Positions 8,859 to 17,563 of a DNA stretch of 64,000 nt are shown piece after piece. Both the position numbers and the translations under genes were made by a program. A model generated the notes under the pieces. The model did not search any database and was not told the DNA's origin. It saw only the letters and a list, made by a program, of their open reading frames with translations. Numbering within the stretch: position 1 is the stretch's first letter; each line of letters begins with the position of its first letter. Where the stretch lies: contig NZ_PEBI01000001.1 in assembly GCF_002802875.1 (NCBI RefSeq), positions 707,830 to 771,829 of the forward strand, written 5' to 3'. Source of the DNA: Bifidobacterium primatium (lineage in GTDB: Bacteria > Actinomycetota > Actinomycetes > Actinomycetales > Bifidobacteriaceae).

Positions 8859-9605
8859 TCATTCCTGTGCCAGCCATGTGACGATGTTGTCGAACAGACG
8901 CTGGTAACCAGGCCAGTTCATGAACTCCTCCGGTGCCCAGTGAGGCGAGATGTCGGAGGCGAACGCAACGGACCGGCCTTCGCCGAAGGACTTCGCCACC
9001 AGCATCGGGCTGCCTTCAACCGTCGCCAACACCTGAGCGTCGGCATCAGCCTCCAACTTCTGATATCCCAGCACGAACGGCCAGATTCGATCCAAACCGT
9101 CGGTAATTGGATGTGCAGCATCGGTGAGTTCGGGCTCCACACCCTCCGGGGCCTCCACACGATCATCCCAGTGCGAGATCCTCACCGGAAGCGCTTCTTC
9201 GACAGGCGTTCCCGCATAGTTGGCCATACCTTGGAATCCTTGGAACGACAGGTATCCGCCGGCCATAAGCAGTCCGCCTCCGCCACGGACCCACTCCCGA
9301 ATCAGCTTGAGACGGTTGGGCATACGACGCCCCTCCTCGAAGACCTCGGGCGAGAGCAGCAGCGTGTTGGCACCGACGTCAGACAGAATCAACACGTCAT
9401 AGGTGTTGAGCTCATCAAGCGTATTGGGAAAATCAGTCGATACATCGTGGGAACGCATATGCGTCACCGCATGGCCTGCATTGCGCAACGCCTTCAGAAG
9501 TTTTGCGCAGCCGATATGCACTTGCGTATGGGGGAAATGATCGAAACCCTTGTGGTCGACGACGTCACTCACCCACGATTCCCCAGCCAGTAGTACGTTT
9601 GCCAA
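8859..9605 (-). CDS. Class I glutamine amidotransferase-like protein (PF07090-type)
   Basis: 248-residue protein of the DUF1355/GATase1-like group, with a flavodoxin-like fold. A TTG start at 9605 is preferred: AAGGAGG sits five bases upstream and the protein then begins ANVLLAGESW, as family members do; in-frame ATGs further 5' lie on or before that Shine-Dalgarno. Visible motifs: ESWVSDVVDHKGFDHF, YDVLILSDVGANTLLL, and WVRGGGGLLMAGGYLSFQGF, where classical amidotransferases carry the nucleophile elbow. No Cys is present there, so glutaminase activity is doubtful. First gene of the run that includes the iminopeptidase and permease. LacI-type operators lie at 9623-9638 and 9712-9727 in its upstream region. 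Biochemical role unknown. Confidence 0.75.
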   Translation of the reverse strand: MANVLLAGESWVSDVVDHKGFDHFPHTQVHIGCAKLLKALRNAGHAVTHMRSHDVSTDFPNTLDELNTYDVLILSDVGANTLLLSPEVFEEGRRMPNRLKLIREWVRGGGGLLMAGGYLSFQGFQGMANYAGTPVEEALPVRISHWDDRVEAPEGVEPELTDAAHPITDGLDRIWPFVLGYQKLEADADAQVLATVEGSPMLVAKSFGEGRSVAFASDISPHWAPEEFMNWPGYQRLFDNIVTWLAQE

Positions 9606-9622
9606 TGCATCCTCCTTCATAA

Positions 9623-9638
9623 AACGTTGCGCTACGGT
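9623..9638 (-). promoter_or_regulatory. LacI-type operator upstream of the GATase-like gene
   Basis: AACGTTGCGCTACGGT matches the palindrome AACGTTGCGCAACGTT at 14 of 16 positions and lies just upstream of the SD of the GATase-like gene. The perfect version sits before the LacI gene, suggesting control by that regulator. Confidence 0.55.
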
Positions 9639-9711
9639 GCGCATCGATTACTATGCAGTCTACCCCTAAATTGACGCAACACGCACGTAACATTGTTTTT
9701 AATCACGCAAT

Positions 9712-9727
9712 TTCATTGCGCAACGTT
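9712..9727. promoter_or_regulatory. Second LacI-type operator between the GATase operon and lacI
   Basis: TTCATTGCGCAACGTT matches the same palindrome at 13 of 16 positions, about 110 bases upstream of the TTG start. The spacing to the 9623 site (89 bases) could allow looping; inferred. Confidence 0.5.
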
Positions 9728-9845
9728 TTATCAAAGACATATCGCGTCATAATGACGCAAAGAGAAATCCGAAAGCCGATCCGGCACCATCAGCACACGC
9801 CGCTATGGTCCCGCAATCATCAAAGCGGACCATATGGCGACATAT

Positions 9846-10856
9846 TCACGCACGCGGAGCGGCCACGGATTCACGAATGGTCAGCGAAAGCGGCAGCTTG
9901 ACATTCGCGCCTTTCGACATTGAAGAGCCGACACCAGCCTCGCCCTGCGTCAGCAAACCGATTGCACAATCCGCCATGTCCTCGACCGGCTGAACCAACG
10001 TCGTCAGACTCGGACGCAGCCATTTGCCGATATCGATGCCATCGCAGCCGATAATCGACAAATCCTCCGGAATACGGATGCCATACTGGCGGCACACCGA
10101 AAGCACACCGATTGCCACGATGTCCGAACCGGCGAACACCGCCGTCGGTCGGTCGTCATGCTGCAGCAGATACGGAAAGACGCTCGCACCGTATTCCTCG
10201 GTATACGGCCCCGAGTACAGCAACGATGAGTCGAACGGAATGCCGGCGTTCTCCAATGCGGCCCTATATCCCCGCAAACGCTCTGACGCCGTGCTTAACA
10301 TGGCCGGACCGGAAATATGGGCGATGCGGCGATGGCCCAGTGAGATCAGGTACGACGTCGCCTGATAGGCACCGGCAAAATTATCCACGGTCACCGTATT
10401 GGGATGGGACAAGGCCGGGATGGTCACATCCTCGTCGAGCAGCACAAGCTTGGTCGGAATCGAAGCAAGATGATTCAACGCACGATTCGTGCGATGCATG
10501 CCGGCATAGATCAGCCCATCAAAGCGACCGGAATTCACCACATGCTCCACGAGCCTGAGCTCATGGCTCGCCTGCCGCCCCGAAACCATGACCTCAAGAA
10601 TCCGCCCCTCGGCCTGCGCACTGGCGGCAAGAGCAGCACTCAATGCGGAGTAGAACGGATTGGTGAGTTCAGGCACAATCAGCGCAATCGTATCGCTTTC
10701 GGGAACCTGTGCCGACAAATCGTAACCGAGCGACTGTGCGGCCTGCTGAATCTTCGTGGCGGTTTCGGCCTTGATGCTCAGATGCCCCTTGACATAGCGG
10801 GAGACGGTCGAAGGAGAGACCCCCGCCTTCTTCGCAACCTGGGTAAGAGACGCCAC
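9846..10856 (-). CDS. LacI-family transcriptional regulator
   Basis: DNA-binding repressor of 336 residues. The GTG at 10856 is chosen as start: it follows GAGG at seven bases and gives the canonical ASLTQVAKKAGVSPSTVSRYV helix-turn-helix at residues 2-22, followed by the hinge. A periplasmic-binding-protein-like sensor domain fills about 60-336 (ALIVPELTNPFYSAL, FDGLIYAG, RRIAHISGP, PTAVFAGSDIVAIGVL, SIIGCDGIDIG). Its own upstream region holds a perfect 20-base palindrome and a second partial site, suggesting autoregulation; similar sites precede the GATase/iminopeptidase/permease run downstream, which is its likely target. The ligand is unknown; the neighbouring transporter is an amino acid permease rather than a sugar importer. 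Confidence 0.93.
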   Translation of the reverse strand: MASLTQVAKKAGVSPSTVSRYVKGHLSIKAETATKIQQAAQSLGYDLSAQVPESDTIALIVPELTNPFYSALSAALAASAQAEGRILEVMVSGRQASHELRLVEHVVNSGRFDGLIYAGMHRTNRALNHLASIPTKLVLLDEDVTIPALSHPNTVTVDNFAGAYQATSYLISLGHRRIAHISGPAMLSTASERLRGYRAALENAGIPFDSSLLYSGPYTEEYGASVFPYLLQHDDRPTAVFAGSDIVAIGVLSVCRQYGIRIPEDLSIIGCDGIDIGKWLRPSLTTLVQPVEDMADCAIGLLTQGEAGVGSSMSKGANVKLPLSLTIRESVAAPRA

Positions 10857-10892
10857 CGCTGAACCTCGCTTGTCGATTCTTCCACTTCCACC

Positions 10893-10912
10893 ATGACGTT
10901 GCGCAACGTCAT
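10893..10912. promoter_or_regulatory. Perfect palindromic operator of the LacI regulator
   Basis: ATGACGTTGCGCAACGTCAT is a perfect 20-base palindrome with the central CG typical of LacI-family operators, 36 bases upstream of the GTG start. Autoregulation is inferred. Confidence 0.75.
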
Positions 10913-11001
10913 GCAATCACCGATATACAGAATACGTCACGGCATATGACACAGAATGGCAAACCCTTTTATTCCCGGCAAAGAAATCGCCATCATGGCA
11001 A

Positions 11002-11150
11002 TGGATTGCGTTGCACAACGACGATAACGCAATCCAATCCATGAGCGCTTGGCTCGAATTGATGGATTCCGATGCATAATCTCAAAAATGCAACGCAGTC
11101 CATCGGAAAATAGATATGCAAGAATCGAAAACGTTGGAATTGCAACGTTT
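11002..11150. repeat. Interspersed palindromic element (copy 1), ATGGATTGCGTTGCA-type arms
   Basis: The stretch between lacI and ugd contains ATGGATTGCGTTGCA (11002-11016), ATGGATTCCGATGCAT (11062-11077) facing ATGCAACGCAGTCCAT (11088-11103), then AAAACGTTGGAAT. The same set of motifs recurs at 51213-51367. The overlapping CGTTGCACAACG (11010-11021) also resembles the local LacI operator with two centre changes. Confidence 0.55.
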
Positions 11151-11172
11151 CTTAAATCCGCGCCATTACATG

Positions 11173-11221
11173 ACGAAGGACAGGACCGCAAAAATCAGGA
11201 AAATACGGTCCCGTCCTTCGT
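11173..11221. terminator. Long hairpin downstream of ugd
   Basis: ACGAAGGACAGGACCG pairs with CGGTCCCGTCCTTCGT (one G·T-type mismatch) around an A/T-rich 17-base loop, 60 bases beyond the ugd stop. No clear U-run follows, so it is a transcript-end candidate rather than a proven terminator. Confidence 0.45.
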
Positions 11222-11281
11222 AATCAATCGAAATCAACGCCAATCAAACGCGACTGACACGACTGATGGAACTAATCGCTA

Positions 11282-12526
11282 CTAGTCGCGCTTGAAGAGG
11301 TCGCGGGTGTAGACCTTGTCCTCAACGTCGGCGAGGTCGGCGTTCCAGCGGTTAGCGACGATGACGTCGGCGCGCTGCTTGAAGGACTCGAGGTCGTGGG
11401 TGACCTCGCTGCCGAAGAAGTCGGGGTCGTTGAGCGTGGGCTCGTAGACGACGACTTCGATGCCGCGGGATTTGATACGCTTCATCACGCCCTGGATGGC
11501 GGACTGGCGGAAGTTGTCGGAACCGGACTTCATGGTCAGGCGGTACACGCCGACGACCGGCTTCTTCACGCCCTTGACTCGCTCCTCGATCTCGGTGGCG
11601 ATGAAGTCCTTGCGCGTGCGGTTGGCGTCGACGATCGCGCCGATGAGGTTCTGCGGCACGTCGGAGTAGTTGGCGAGCAGCTGCTTGGTGTCCTTCGGCA
11701 GGCAGTAGCCGCCGTAGCCGAAGCTCGGGTTGTTGTAGTCGTTGCGGATGCGCGGATCGAGGCACACGCCGTCGATGATCTCGCGGGTGGACAGGCCGCG
11801 GCTTTCGGCGTAGGTGTCGAGCTCGTTGAAGTAGGCGACGCGCAGCGCCAGGTACGTGTTGGCGAACAGCTTGATGGCCTCGGCCTCGGTGGTGCCGACC
11901 ACGAGCTCCGGAATGCCCTTGGAGCCGTCGGGGTTGACGCGCTCGGACTCGCCTTCGGCGGCGCCCTGTGCAAGCAGGCTCACGAACTTCTTCGCGGCCT
12001 CGACGGCCTCCGGATCGTCCTGCGGGGCGCCGGCGACGATGCGCGACGGATGCAGGTTGTCGTAGAGGGCGTGGCCTTCACGCAGGAACTCCGGGGAGAA
12101 GAGGATGCGCTTGTCGCCGAGCTTCTCACGCAGCTGCTGCGTGTAGCCCACCGGAATCGTGGACTTGATGATGATCCACGCCGTCGGATCAACCTCGCGG
12201 ATGGCGGCGATGGCGGCCTCGACGCTGGACGTGTCGAAATAGTTCTTCTGCGGATCGTAGTTCGTCGGCGTGGCGACGACGGCGAACTCGGCGCCCGTGT
12301 ACGCCTGCTTGGCGTCGAGCGTGGCGGTGAAGTTCAGCGGACGCTCGCCCGAGGTGTTGCCGTCCAGGAACTCCGTGATCTCCTTGTCGACGATCGGGCT
12401 CTTGCCATTATTGAGCAGCTCGACCTTCTCGGGGACGATATCGAGCGCGTGCACCTCATTGTGCTGCGACAGCAGCAGCGCCACGGACAGGCCGACATAG
12501 CCGGTTCCGGCAACGGCAATCTTCAT
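11282..12526 (-). CDS. ugd: UDP-glucose 6-dehydrogenase
   Basis: Cytosolic NAD-dependent enzyme oxidising UDP-glucose to UDP-glucuronate for surface polysaccharides (414 residues). The ATG at 12526 (AAAGG seven bases upstream) gives the Rossmann start [18 protein letters not shown]. Further visible motifs are the substrate-binding [22 protein letters not shown], the central helix region [19 protein letters not shown], and [14 protein letters not shown], which carries the catalytic Cys of UDP-sugar dehydrogenases; [16 protein letters not shown] is in the C-terminal domain. It stands alone, with a hairpin downstream, but polysaccharide genes follow at 20.8-25.9 kb and may use its product. A longer open frame upstream is not needed. 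Confidence 0.95.
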   Translation of the reverse strand: MKIAVAGTGYVGLSVALLLSQHNEVHALDIVPEKVELLNNGKSPIVDKEITEFLDGNTSGERPLNFTATLDAKQAYTGAEFAVVATPTNYDPQKNYFDTSSVEAAIAAIREVDPTAWIIIKSTIPVGYTQQLREKLGDKRILFSPEFLREGHALYDNLHPSRIVAGAPQDDPEAVEAAKKFVSLLAQGAAEGESERVNPDGSKGIPELVVGTTEAEAIKLFANTYLALRVAYFNELDTYAESRGLSTREIIDGVCLDPRIRNDYNNPSFGYGGYCLPKDTKQLLANYSDVPQNLIGAIVDANRTRKDFIATEIEERVKGVKKPVVGVYRLTMKSGSDNFRQSAIQGVMKRIKSRGIEVVVYEPTLNDPDFFGSEVTHDLESFKQRADVIVANRWNADLADVEDKVYTRDLFKRD

Positions 12527-13029
12527 TGCAAAACCTTTCTTGAACACATTCCGGCCCTCGCGGCCGAACGAAGGACGTCCGGCGAAGGCCCACTTTTGCC
12601 ATGATAGTAGTGCAAGGCACAAGAGGCGAGCGCAAACCGTCCTTTGTCCGCGTACGGCATTTGTTGATGAACGATGCTTGGCGAGCGTTGATGAACATTG
12701 GCGAGCGGCGCTTCGGCAATCCGCCACAATCGTCCGTGATGTTGATTGACTTCGTTACCCCCGAAGGTAGAATCAAAACAGGCGAAGGAAATCAATAGGA
12801 CACGTCATACAGTTTGTTTTCTCTCCCCCGATTCCGCTGAATTCCGGCGACGAACGCCGGGAATCATTGGATTTTCGCGGCCGCGCAACGATGCGGGAAC
12901 GGCACGCGGGAATCGATGCACGCGGAATCGTCGAGTCTGAACGATCTTGTGATGCCAATGAACCGACGACGGGAAAGGAAGCCACAATCCATCACACCGC
13001 CCGAGCCTGAATGATCCGAAGGAGGAATC
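12527..13029. other. Divergent intergenic region without a supported gene
   Basis: About 500 bases between ugd and the PfkB-like gene. It holds a short imperfect duplication (GTTGATGAACGATGCTTGGCGAGC then GTTGATGAACATTGGCGAGC, 12663-12707) and a hairpin ATTCCGGCG…CGCCGGGAAT near 12840-12865. No RNA gene or convincing promoter pair is recognised; small frames here lack an SD. Confidence 0.5.
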
Positions 13030-14175
13030 ATGTCCCATCCGAACGCAGCCGATGCCGGCTCAGTGATCTCGCTGAGCGAGATCTTCGTCAACATCAACAT
13101 GGGGGTGAATGCAATCCCCCATCCGGGCGGGTACGCGTATGCAGGCCGGCACAACATCGAGGTCGGCGGCGGATTCGCGTTGCTCAAGGCCGCGAGCCGT
13201 ATGGGCGTGCGGGCGGAGCATGCGGGAATCGTGGGCAACGGCACATGGGGGTCCATAATCCGCGACGCGATGGCGCTTGAGGGAATCACGCACACCGGGC
13301 TGGACCGCCTGGACGAGGATTCCGGCTTCCGCGTGCTGCTCAGCGACGGTGGAAGCCGCAAGACGCTGATCGCCACGTTCGGCGCCGAAGCGCATGGCAA
13401 CGCCGATGCATTCGACATGATTCATCCGAAATCGCATGACGTGGTGCATATCAGCGGCAATACGCTGACGAACCGCACGGCGAGCGCCGTGTATGCGTTC
13501 CTGCGTCGCGAGGACGAGCACTGGAGCGACTATTCGCTCGGACGCTCTTCCGAGGGCCTCGGCACCGCCGTGGACGCGGAAGACGGAGGCTCGGCGGAGG
13601 CAGGCGGCAGCGGCCCCAACCGGTCTCGTCGGTATCAGATGGTGTTCAACCCCACGGGCGCGCTGATGCAGCATGTGAACGAGGCGCTGCTGGAGACGCT
13701 GGTGCTCGACAGACCCATCTGGTCGTGCAACAAGCAGGAGGCGCGCATCATCGCGCATCGTCTGGGCGCGGCCATCACCGAGCCGGAGCCGATCACGGTG
13801 AACGGCAACACGGATGCGGCGATGCCGGAATTGTGCAGGCTGCTGGGCGAGATTCTCAAGGCACCGCTGATCATCCGCACCGGAGCGACCGGGGCATGGG
13901 TGTGGGAACCGGATGCTGACGGCGGCACCGACACCGAGCCGGTCCACGTGCCGGGTCATGTGGTGAAGGCGGTGCATATGCAGTCGGCGGGCAGCTGCCA
14001 TACGGGCGCGCTGTGCGCGATGCTGGCGCGCGGTGCGTCGCTGGTGGAGGCCGTGCGCATCGCCAATGCGGCGTCGGCGCTGGCGGTGGAGCGCGCCGGC
14101 GAGAATCTCGGCGGCGACCCCGAATGCCCGAACTACGACGAGGCGCAGGAGCTCGCGAATCGCGAGCTGCGGTAG
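13030..14175 (+). CDS. PfkB/ribokinase-like carbohydrate kinase homologue, catalytic Asp replaced
   Basis: 381-residue protein of the PfkB fold. A strong AAGGAGGA lies before the ATG. Visible features: GGGFALLKAASRMG (family N-terminal glycine motif, residues 46-59), VGNGTWGSIIRDAM, a low-complexity Gly/Ser/acidic insert about 172-200, WSCNKQEARIIAHRLG (NxxE-like motif), RTGATGAWVW, and the C-terminal HMQSAGSCHTGALCAML. In active kinases that last motif reads GAGD-x-x-x-G with the Asp as catalytic base; here Ser322 occupies the Asp position and the first Gly is Ser319. The protein may therefore be non-catalytic, or use a different residue. No sugar transporter adjoins it. Family is confident, activity doubtful. 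Confidence 0.8.
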   Translation: MSHPNAADAGSVISLSEIFVNINMGVNAIPHPGGYAYAGRHNIEVGGGFALLKAASRMGVRAEHAGIVGNGTWGSIIRDAMALEGITHTGLDRLDEDSGFRVLLSDGGSRKTLIATFGAEAHGNADAFDMIHPKSHDVVHISGNTLTNRTASAVYAFLRREDEHWSDYSLGRSSEGLGTAVDAEDGGSAEAGGSGPNRSRRYQMVFNPTGALMQHVNEALLETLVLDRPIWSCNKQEARIIAHRLGAAITEPEPITVNGNTDAAMPELCRLLGEILKAPLIIRTGATGAWVWEPDADGGTDTEPVHVPGHVVKAVHMQSAGSCHTGALCAMLARGASLVEAVRIANAASALAVERAGENLGGDPECPNYDEAQELANRELR

Positions 14176-14315
14176 TTGAACTGTCGCACGCGGCAGCTGC
14201 CACGTGCGATAGCGGCCACGTGCAATAGCCATCGCATACGGTATCTGCCACGTATGGCACGTCGCATATGGTAGCCGTCGCGCACGGTCGCCGTCGCACC
14301 GCTTCTGCCGTTCTT

Positions 14316-14351
14316 CGTTCACTCTTTGGGTCTATGCCTAAAGAGTGAACG
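14316..14351. terminator. Hairpin with 12-bp perfect stem between the PfkB-like gene and tRNA-Ser
   Basis: CGTTCACTCTTT pairs perfectly with AAAGAGTGAACG around a 12-base loop. It lies 140 bases past the PfkB-like stop. There is no U-run; it could be a transcript-end hairpin or a protein-binding dyad. The stretch 14176-14310 before it is low-complexity CGT/CGC-rich DNA with no gene. Confidence 0.4.
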
Positions 14352-14502
14352 GAGAACGCACAATATCGCGCGTACATGTCCGCAAGGTCTGCGGCTCCCG
14401 TCGAATCCTCGTTCATTCGAACAGAACGCCGTTCATTCTTTGCGAGTCTTCAAAAAGAGTGGACCTCTCTCTTCCCGTGCGACACGCCGAAGACACGCCA
14501 CG

Positions 14503-14531
14503 TTGGCATTTCGCAAATCGCATGCTATTCT
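14503..14531 (+). promoter_or_regulatory. Promoter of tRNA-Ser
   Basis: TTGGCA (-35, one change from consensus) and TATTCT (-10) are spaced by 17 bases, 45 bases upstream of the tRNA. Confidence 0.7.
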
Positions 14532-14575
14532 TTTCGAGTTGCCTGAATTCGTCGGTTACGACGTTTCTGTGCAGT

Positions 14576-14663
14576 GGAGGATTCGCCTAGTGGTCTATGG
14601 CGCACGCTTGGAAAGCGTGTTGGGTGCAAGCCCTCACGAGTTCGAATCTCGTATCCTCCGCCA
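14576..14663 (+). tRNA. tRNA-Ser (anticodon GGA)
   Basis: An 88-base class II tRNA with encoded CCA. Acceptor GGAGGAT/ATCCTCC, anticodon stem CACGC/GCGTG around TTGGAAA (anticodon GGA at 14610-14612), a long variable arm (TTGGGTGCAAGCCCTCA region) and T-arm ACGAG-TTCGAAT-CTCGT. The long variable arm supports Ser; it reads UCC and UCU codons. Confidence 0.95.
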
Positions 14664-14665
14664 TC

Positions 14666-14698
14666 GCCCTTTTCCCACCCAAAGGAAAAGGGCTTTTT
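14666..14698 (+). terminator. Terminator after tRNA-Ser
   Basis: GCCCTTTTCC/GGAAAAGGGC hairpin followed by TTTTT, starting three bases after the tRNA. Confidence 0.9.
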
Positions 14699-14725
14699 CA
14701 TACCATCCTCCGAACCCGGACCAAT

Positions 14726-15604
14726 TCAGGGCAATGCGTCGATGTTGCTTCGCAGATGTTCGATGAATCGTCTGGCCGCGAGGGGGAGTCTGTCGCGGTC
14801 GGCGTAGGCGATGGCGATGGTGCGTTCCACGGGAGGGTCGGTGGGGCGCAGAACGAGCCGGTAGTTGGTGCTGGTGCGGTGGAGGATGAGTTCGGCGAGG
14901 ATGCTGAAGCCCAATCCGGCCTCAATCATGGTCATGATCGAGTAGTCGTCGTGGATGCGCAGTCGCACATTCGGTTTGAGTCCGATCGACGCAAACGCCT
15001 CCAACGGCTCGGAATAATGGCCCTCCTCCAGCAGAATCATGGGTTCCTTGGCGAGCGCGGCCAACGGCACCCGGTCGAGTACAGCGAGCGAATGGCCTTG
15101 GGGCAAGACGGCGAGCATGGAGCCCCGTTTGATGGCGATGGTCCGCACGTCGCGCGCGGCGGCGGGGTTGATGAACCCGAAGTCGATGGTGCCGTTGTGG
15201 ATCCATTCCTGGATGGTGGTGTAGTCGCCTTGATGCAGGACGAACCGCACGTTCGGATAACGTTGCTGGAATCCGCTGATGAGCCTGGGCAGCCAGTGGG
15301 CGGAGATGCTGGCGATGGTGCCCATGCGAATCACACCGACATCAAGGCCGAGGATTTCGTCGGCCCGTTCGCGGATGCGCAGACCGTCCTCCACATAGCG
15401 TTCGATGAGCGGGTAGAGCTGGCGCCCCTCCTCGGTGAGCGTGCATCCGCCGCGCTGCCGGTTGAGCAGGATGACGTCGAGCTCCTTTTCCAGCGAGGCG
15501 ATCATCTGGCTGACGGCTGATTGGCTGCATCGCAGTTCGTCGGCGGCCGCGGAGAAGCTGCCATATTCGACGATGTGCTGCAGGGCGAGATATCGGTTGT
15601 CCAT
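14726..15604 (-). CDS. LysR-family transcriptional regulator, divergent from azlCD
   Basis: DNA-binding regulator of 292 residues. Residues 1-60 form the LysR winged helix-turn-helix (YLALQHIVEYGSFSAAADELRCSQSAVSQMIASLEKELDVILLNRQRGGCTLTEEG region); residues about 90-290 form the two-lobed effector domain (VGVIRMGTIASISAHWLPRLI, GTIDFGFINPAA, EAGLGFSILAELIL). No SD precedes the ATG at 15604; TATGAT lies eight bases upstream and would give a near-leaderless transcript. It is divergent from the azlC-azlD branched-chain amino acid exporter genes with a 170-base shared upstream region, so it probably controls them, with an amino acid as co-inducer. That link is inferred from position. Confidence 0.92.
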   Translation of the reverse strand: MDNRYLALQHIVEYGSFSAAADELRCSQSAVSQMIASLEKELDVILLNRQRGGCTLTEEGRQLYPLIERYVEDGLRIRERADEILGLDVGVIRMGTIASISAHWLPRLISGFQQRYPNVRFVLHQGDYTTIQEWIHNGTIDFGFINPAAARDVRTIAIKRGSMLAVLPQGHSLAVLDRVPLAALAKEPMILLEEGHYSEPLEAFASIGLKPNVRLRIHDDYSIMTMIEAGLGFSILAELILHRTSTNYRLVLRPTDPPVERTIAIAYADRDRLPLAARRFIEHLRSNIDALP

Positions 15605-15774
15605 AGTTGTTCATCATAGACGTTGCATAAGCATCGCTCATGTGTCCATTAGCGGATTTGATTGTACTTATCGTATATGTCCGCCATACGATGGCCGCCA
15701 TCGGATACGTCCAGCGCAGTTGGATTGTTCGACACATGCACGGGAACATCAATGAAGGAAAGGATCTCCCCGAT

Positions 15775-16566
15775 ATGACGTTGTTGCGTACGACGTTCCG
15801 GACCGCATTGCCGCCCACGCTGCCGATCGCCGCGGGTTTTCTGTTTTTCGGCGGATCCTACGGACTGCTCATGCATGCCAAGGGATTCCCGATTGTGTAT
15901 CCGCTAGCCATGGGCTACGTCATTTTCGCCGGGTCGATGGAATTCGTCACCGTGAATCTGCTGCTGTCCCCGTTCGCCCCGTGGGCCGCGTTCCTGTTGG
16001 CAATCATGGTCAACGCGCGTCATCTGTTCTACGGCCTGTCTATGTTGGACAAATTCCGCGGACTGGGCTGGAAGAAACCGTACCTGATCTTCACGATGAT
16101 CGACGAGACGTTCGCCATCGATTCCAGCGTCCACATTCCGACATCTGTCGACCGAGGATGGTTCATGATGTTCGTCTCGGCGCTTTGCCGTTCCTACTGG
16201 TTTGGCGGAATAGCCGTGGGCTGGCTGGCCGGCGGCGTGCTGCCGTTCGACACCAAGGGCATCGAGTTCGTGCTCGCCGCCTTGTTCCTGTCGATTCTTC
16301 TTGAGCAGTGGGATGACGATCGGAATCGGAAGGGAGCCGGCAGAAGCCGCTCGCACTCGGCGATTGTGAATTTCGTGGATTCGGCGTGGCCCCATGTGCC
16401 CGCGTTGGTCGGGCTGCTGGTGCCTACGACTTGTCTGATGCTGTTCGGCCCGGATCGGTTCATGATTCCGGCCATGGTACTGATGCTGGTGGCATTCCTG
16501 ATATTGCGTACGAGATTGGAAGACGTGGACGATGAGCACGGCATCCAGAATGGGGAGGAACAATGA
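15775..16566 (+). CDS. azlC: Branched-chain amino acid exporter large subunit (AzlC family)
   Basis: 263-residue membrane protein, the larger partner of a two-component (LIV-E-type) exporter for branched-chain amino acids and analogues. The ATG at 15775 (GGAAAGGA ten bases upstream) gives [29 protein letters not shown], a typical AzlC start; the frame extends upstream without an SD. Family motifs include [17 protein letters not shown] and [12 protein letters not shown] followed by [11 protein letters not shown] short charged stretch ([16 protein letters not shown]) breaks the C-terminal helices. It overlaps azlD by four bases (ATGA), showing translational coupling, and lies opposite the LysR gene that likely regulates it. 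Confidence 0.92.
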   Translation: MTLLRTTFRTALPPTLPIAAGFLFFGGSYGLLMHAKGFPIVYPLAMGYVIFAGSMEFVTVNLLLSPFAPWAAFLLAIMVNARHLFYGLSMLDKFRGLGWKKPYLIFTMIDETFAIDSSVHIPTSVDRGWFMMFVSALCRSYWFGGIAVGWLAGGVLPFDTKGIEFVLAALFLSILLEQWDDDRNRKGAGRSRSHSAIVNFVDSAWPHVPALVGLLVPTTCLMLFGPDRFMIPAMVLMLVAFLILRTRLEDVDDEHGIQNGEEQ

Positions 16567-16901
16567 TGGCTATGACCACGTGGCAGGCCGTTGCGACCAT
16601 CGCGGCGGTCTCGCTGGGCACCATGCTTACTCGATTCCTGCCGTTCGTGCTGTTCCCTGATTCGCGTCACCCACCCAGGACGGTGACCTACCTCGGCGGG
16701 GTGCTGCCGCATGCGATGACCGGTCTGCTGGTGGTATACGCGCTTAAGGACGTGTCGCCGTTTTCCGGATTCCACGGGATACCCGAGGCGATCGCAATCC
16801 TTGTGATCGTGTTGCTGCACCGGTGGCGTCACAGCATGCTGGTGTCCGTCGCCGGCGGAACCATCATGTATATGGTGCTCGTCCAGCTGGTGTTCGTCTG
16901 A
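16563..16901 (+). CDS. azlD: Branched-chain amino acid exporter small subunit (AzlD family)
   Basis: 112-residue membrane protein with about four hydrophobic segments. [28 protein letters not shown] and the central [21 protein letters not shown] are characteristic of AzlD, which pairs with AzlC to export branched-chain amino acids. Start codon overlaps the azlC stop (ATGA). Translation is probably coupled. The 270 bases that follow (16902-17172) show no gene. Confidence 0.92.
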   Translation: MMAMTTWQAVATIAAVSLGTMLTRFLPFVLFPDSRHPPRTVTYLGGVLPHAMTGLLVVYALKDVSPFSGFHGIPEAIAILVIVLLHRWRHSMLVSVAGGTIMYMVLVQLVFV

Positions 16902-17172
16902 CGAGCTTGGATTTCCTGCTTCGTTGGGGGTCATGACGACGGACATCCGGAATCAACAGTAAGAAATGTTCTCCATCGGCACCATTCTGCCCGACCGATG
17001 GCGACGACAACGATGAGCAGACCCCAGCCAATTAGTGGATGGCAACCGCGTCCGTCATATAGAGCATATGGAGCGACGGCCTTGGAACCATGAACGACGG
17101 GACCGGTTTTCGAACGTCCCGCATCGATTGACTTGCCCGCCCCGCAGTCCGATGATGGTGGGCATGAGCATC

Positions 17173-17535
17173 ATGGTGAAACGTATCTATGACGAGCCGG
17201 AACCCGATGACGGCTGCAGGATTCTGGTGGACCGGCTGTGGCCGCGCGGCATGAGCCGGGAACGCACCGCCCTTGACCTGTGGCTAAAGGACATCGCGCC
17301 GTCGCCCGGACTGCGCAAATGGTTCGGACACGATCCGGCGCGCTTTGCGGAGTTCGCCGAACGGTACCGTGAGGAACTGGACGCCAACGTAGAGACGGTC
17401 GCGTCTCTGCGCGACATCATCATGACCCATGAAACCGTCACGCTCCTGTATGCGGCCAAGAATCCGCTGGCCAATCACGCGGTCGTCCTACGCGACTACA
17501 TGGCCGGCGACACGGGAATCATCAAGTCACGCTGA
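17173..17535 (+). CDS. DUF488 (YeaO-type) family protein
   Basis: Small cytosolic protein of 120 residues. VKRIYDEPEPDDGCRILVDRLWPRGMSRERTALDLWLKDIAPS is the hallmark of the DUF488/YeaO family, with LRKWFGHDPARFAEFAERYREEL and TLLYAAKNPLANHAVVLRDYM following. The start at 17173 is preferred over ATG 17164 because GGTGGG is about ten bases upstream and the protein then begins MVKRIYDEP like homologues; the frame is open still further 5'. Family function is unknown. It lies 28 bases before the racemase-like gene and may be co-transcribed with it. Confidence 0.85.
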   Translation: MVKRIYDEPEPDDGCRILVDRLWPRGMSRERTALDLWLKDIAPSPGLRKWFGHDPARFAEFAERYREELDANVETVASLRDIIMTHETVTLLYAAKNPLANHAVVLRDYMAGDTGIIKSR

Positions 17536-17563
17536 AGTGTAAGGGCACGGGAAGGAATCGACC

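Noticed and set aside
14176-14310. Direct-repeat or CRISPR array after the PfkB-like gene
   Set aside because: The CGTCGC/CGCATATGG repeats are short, irregular and overlapping; simple low-complexity sequence.
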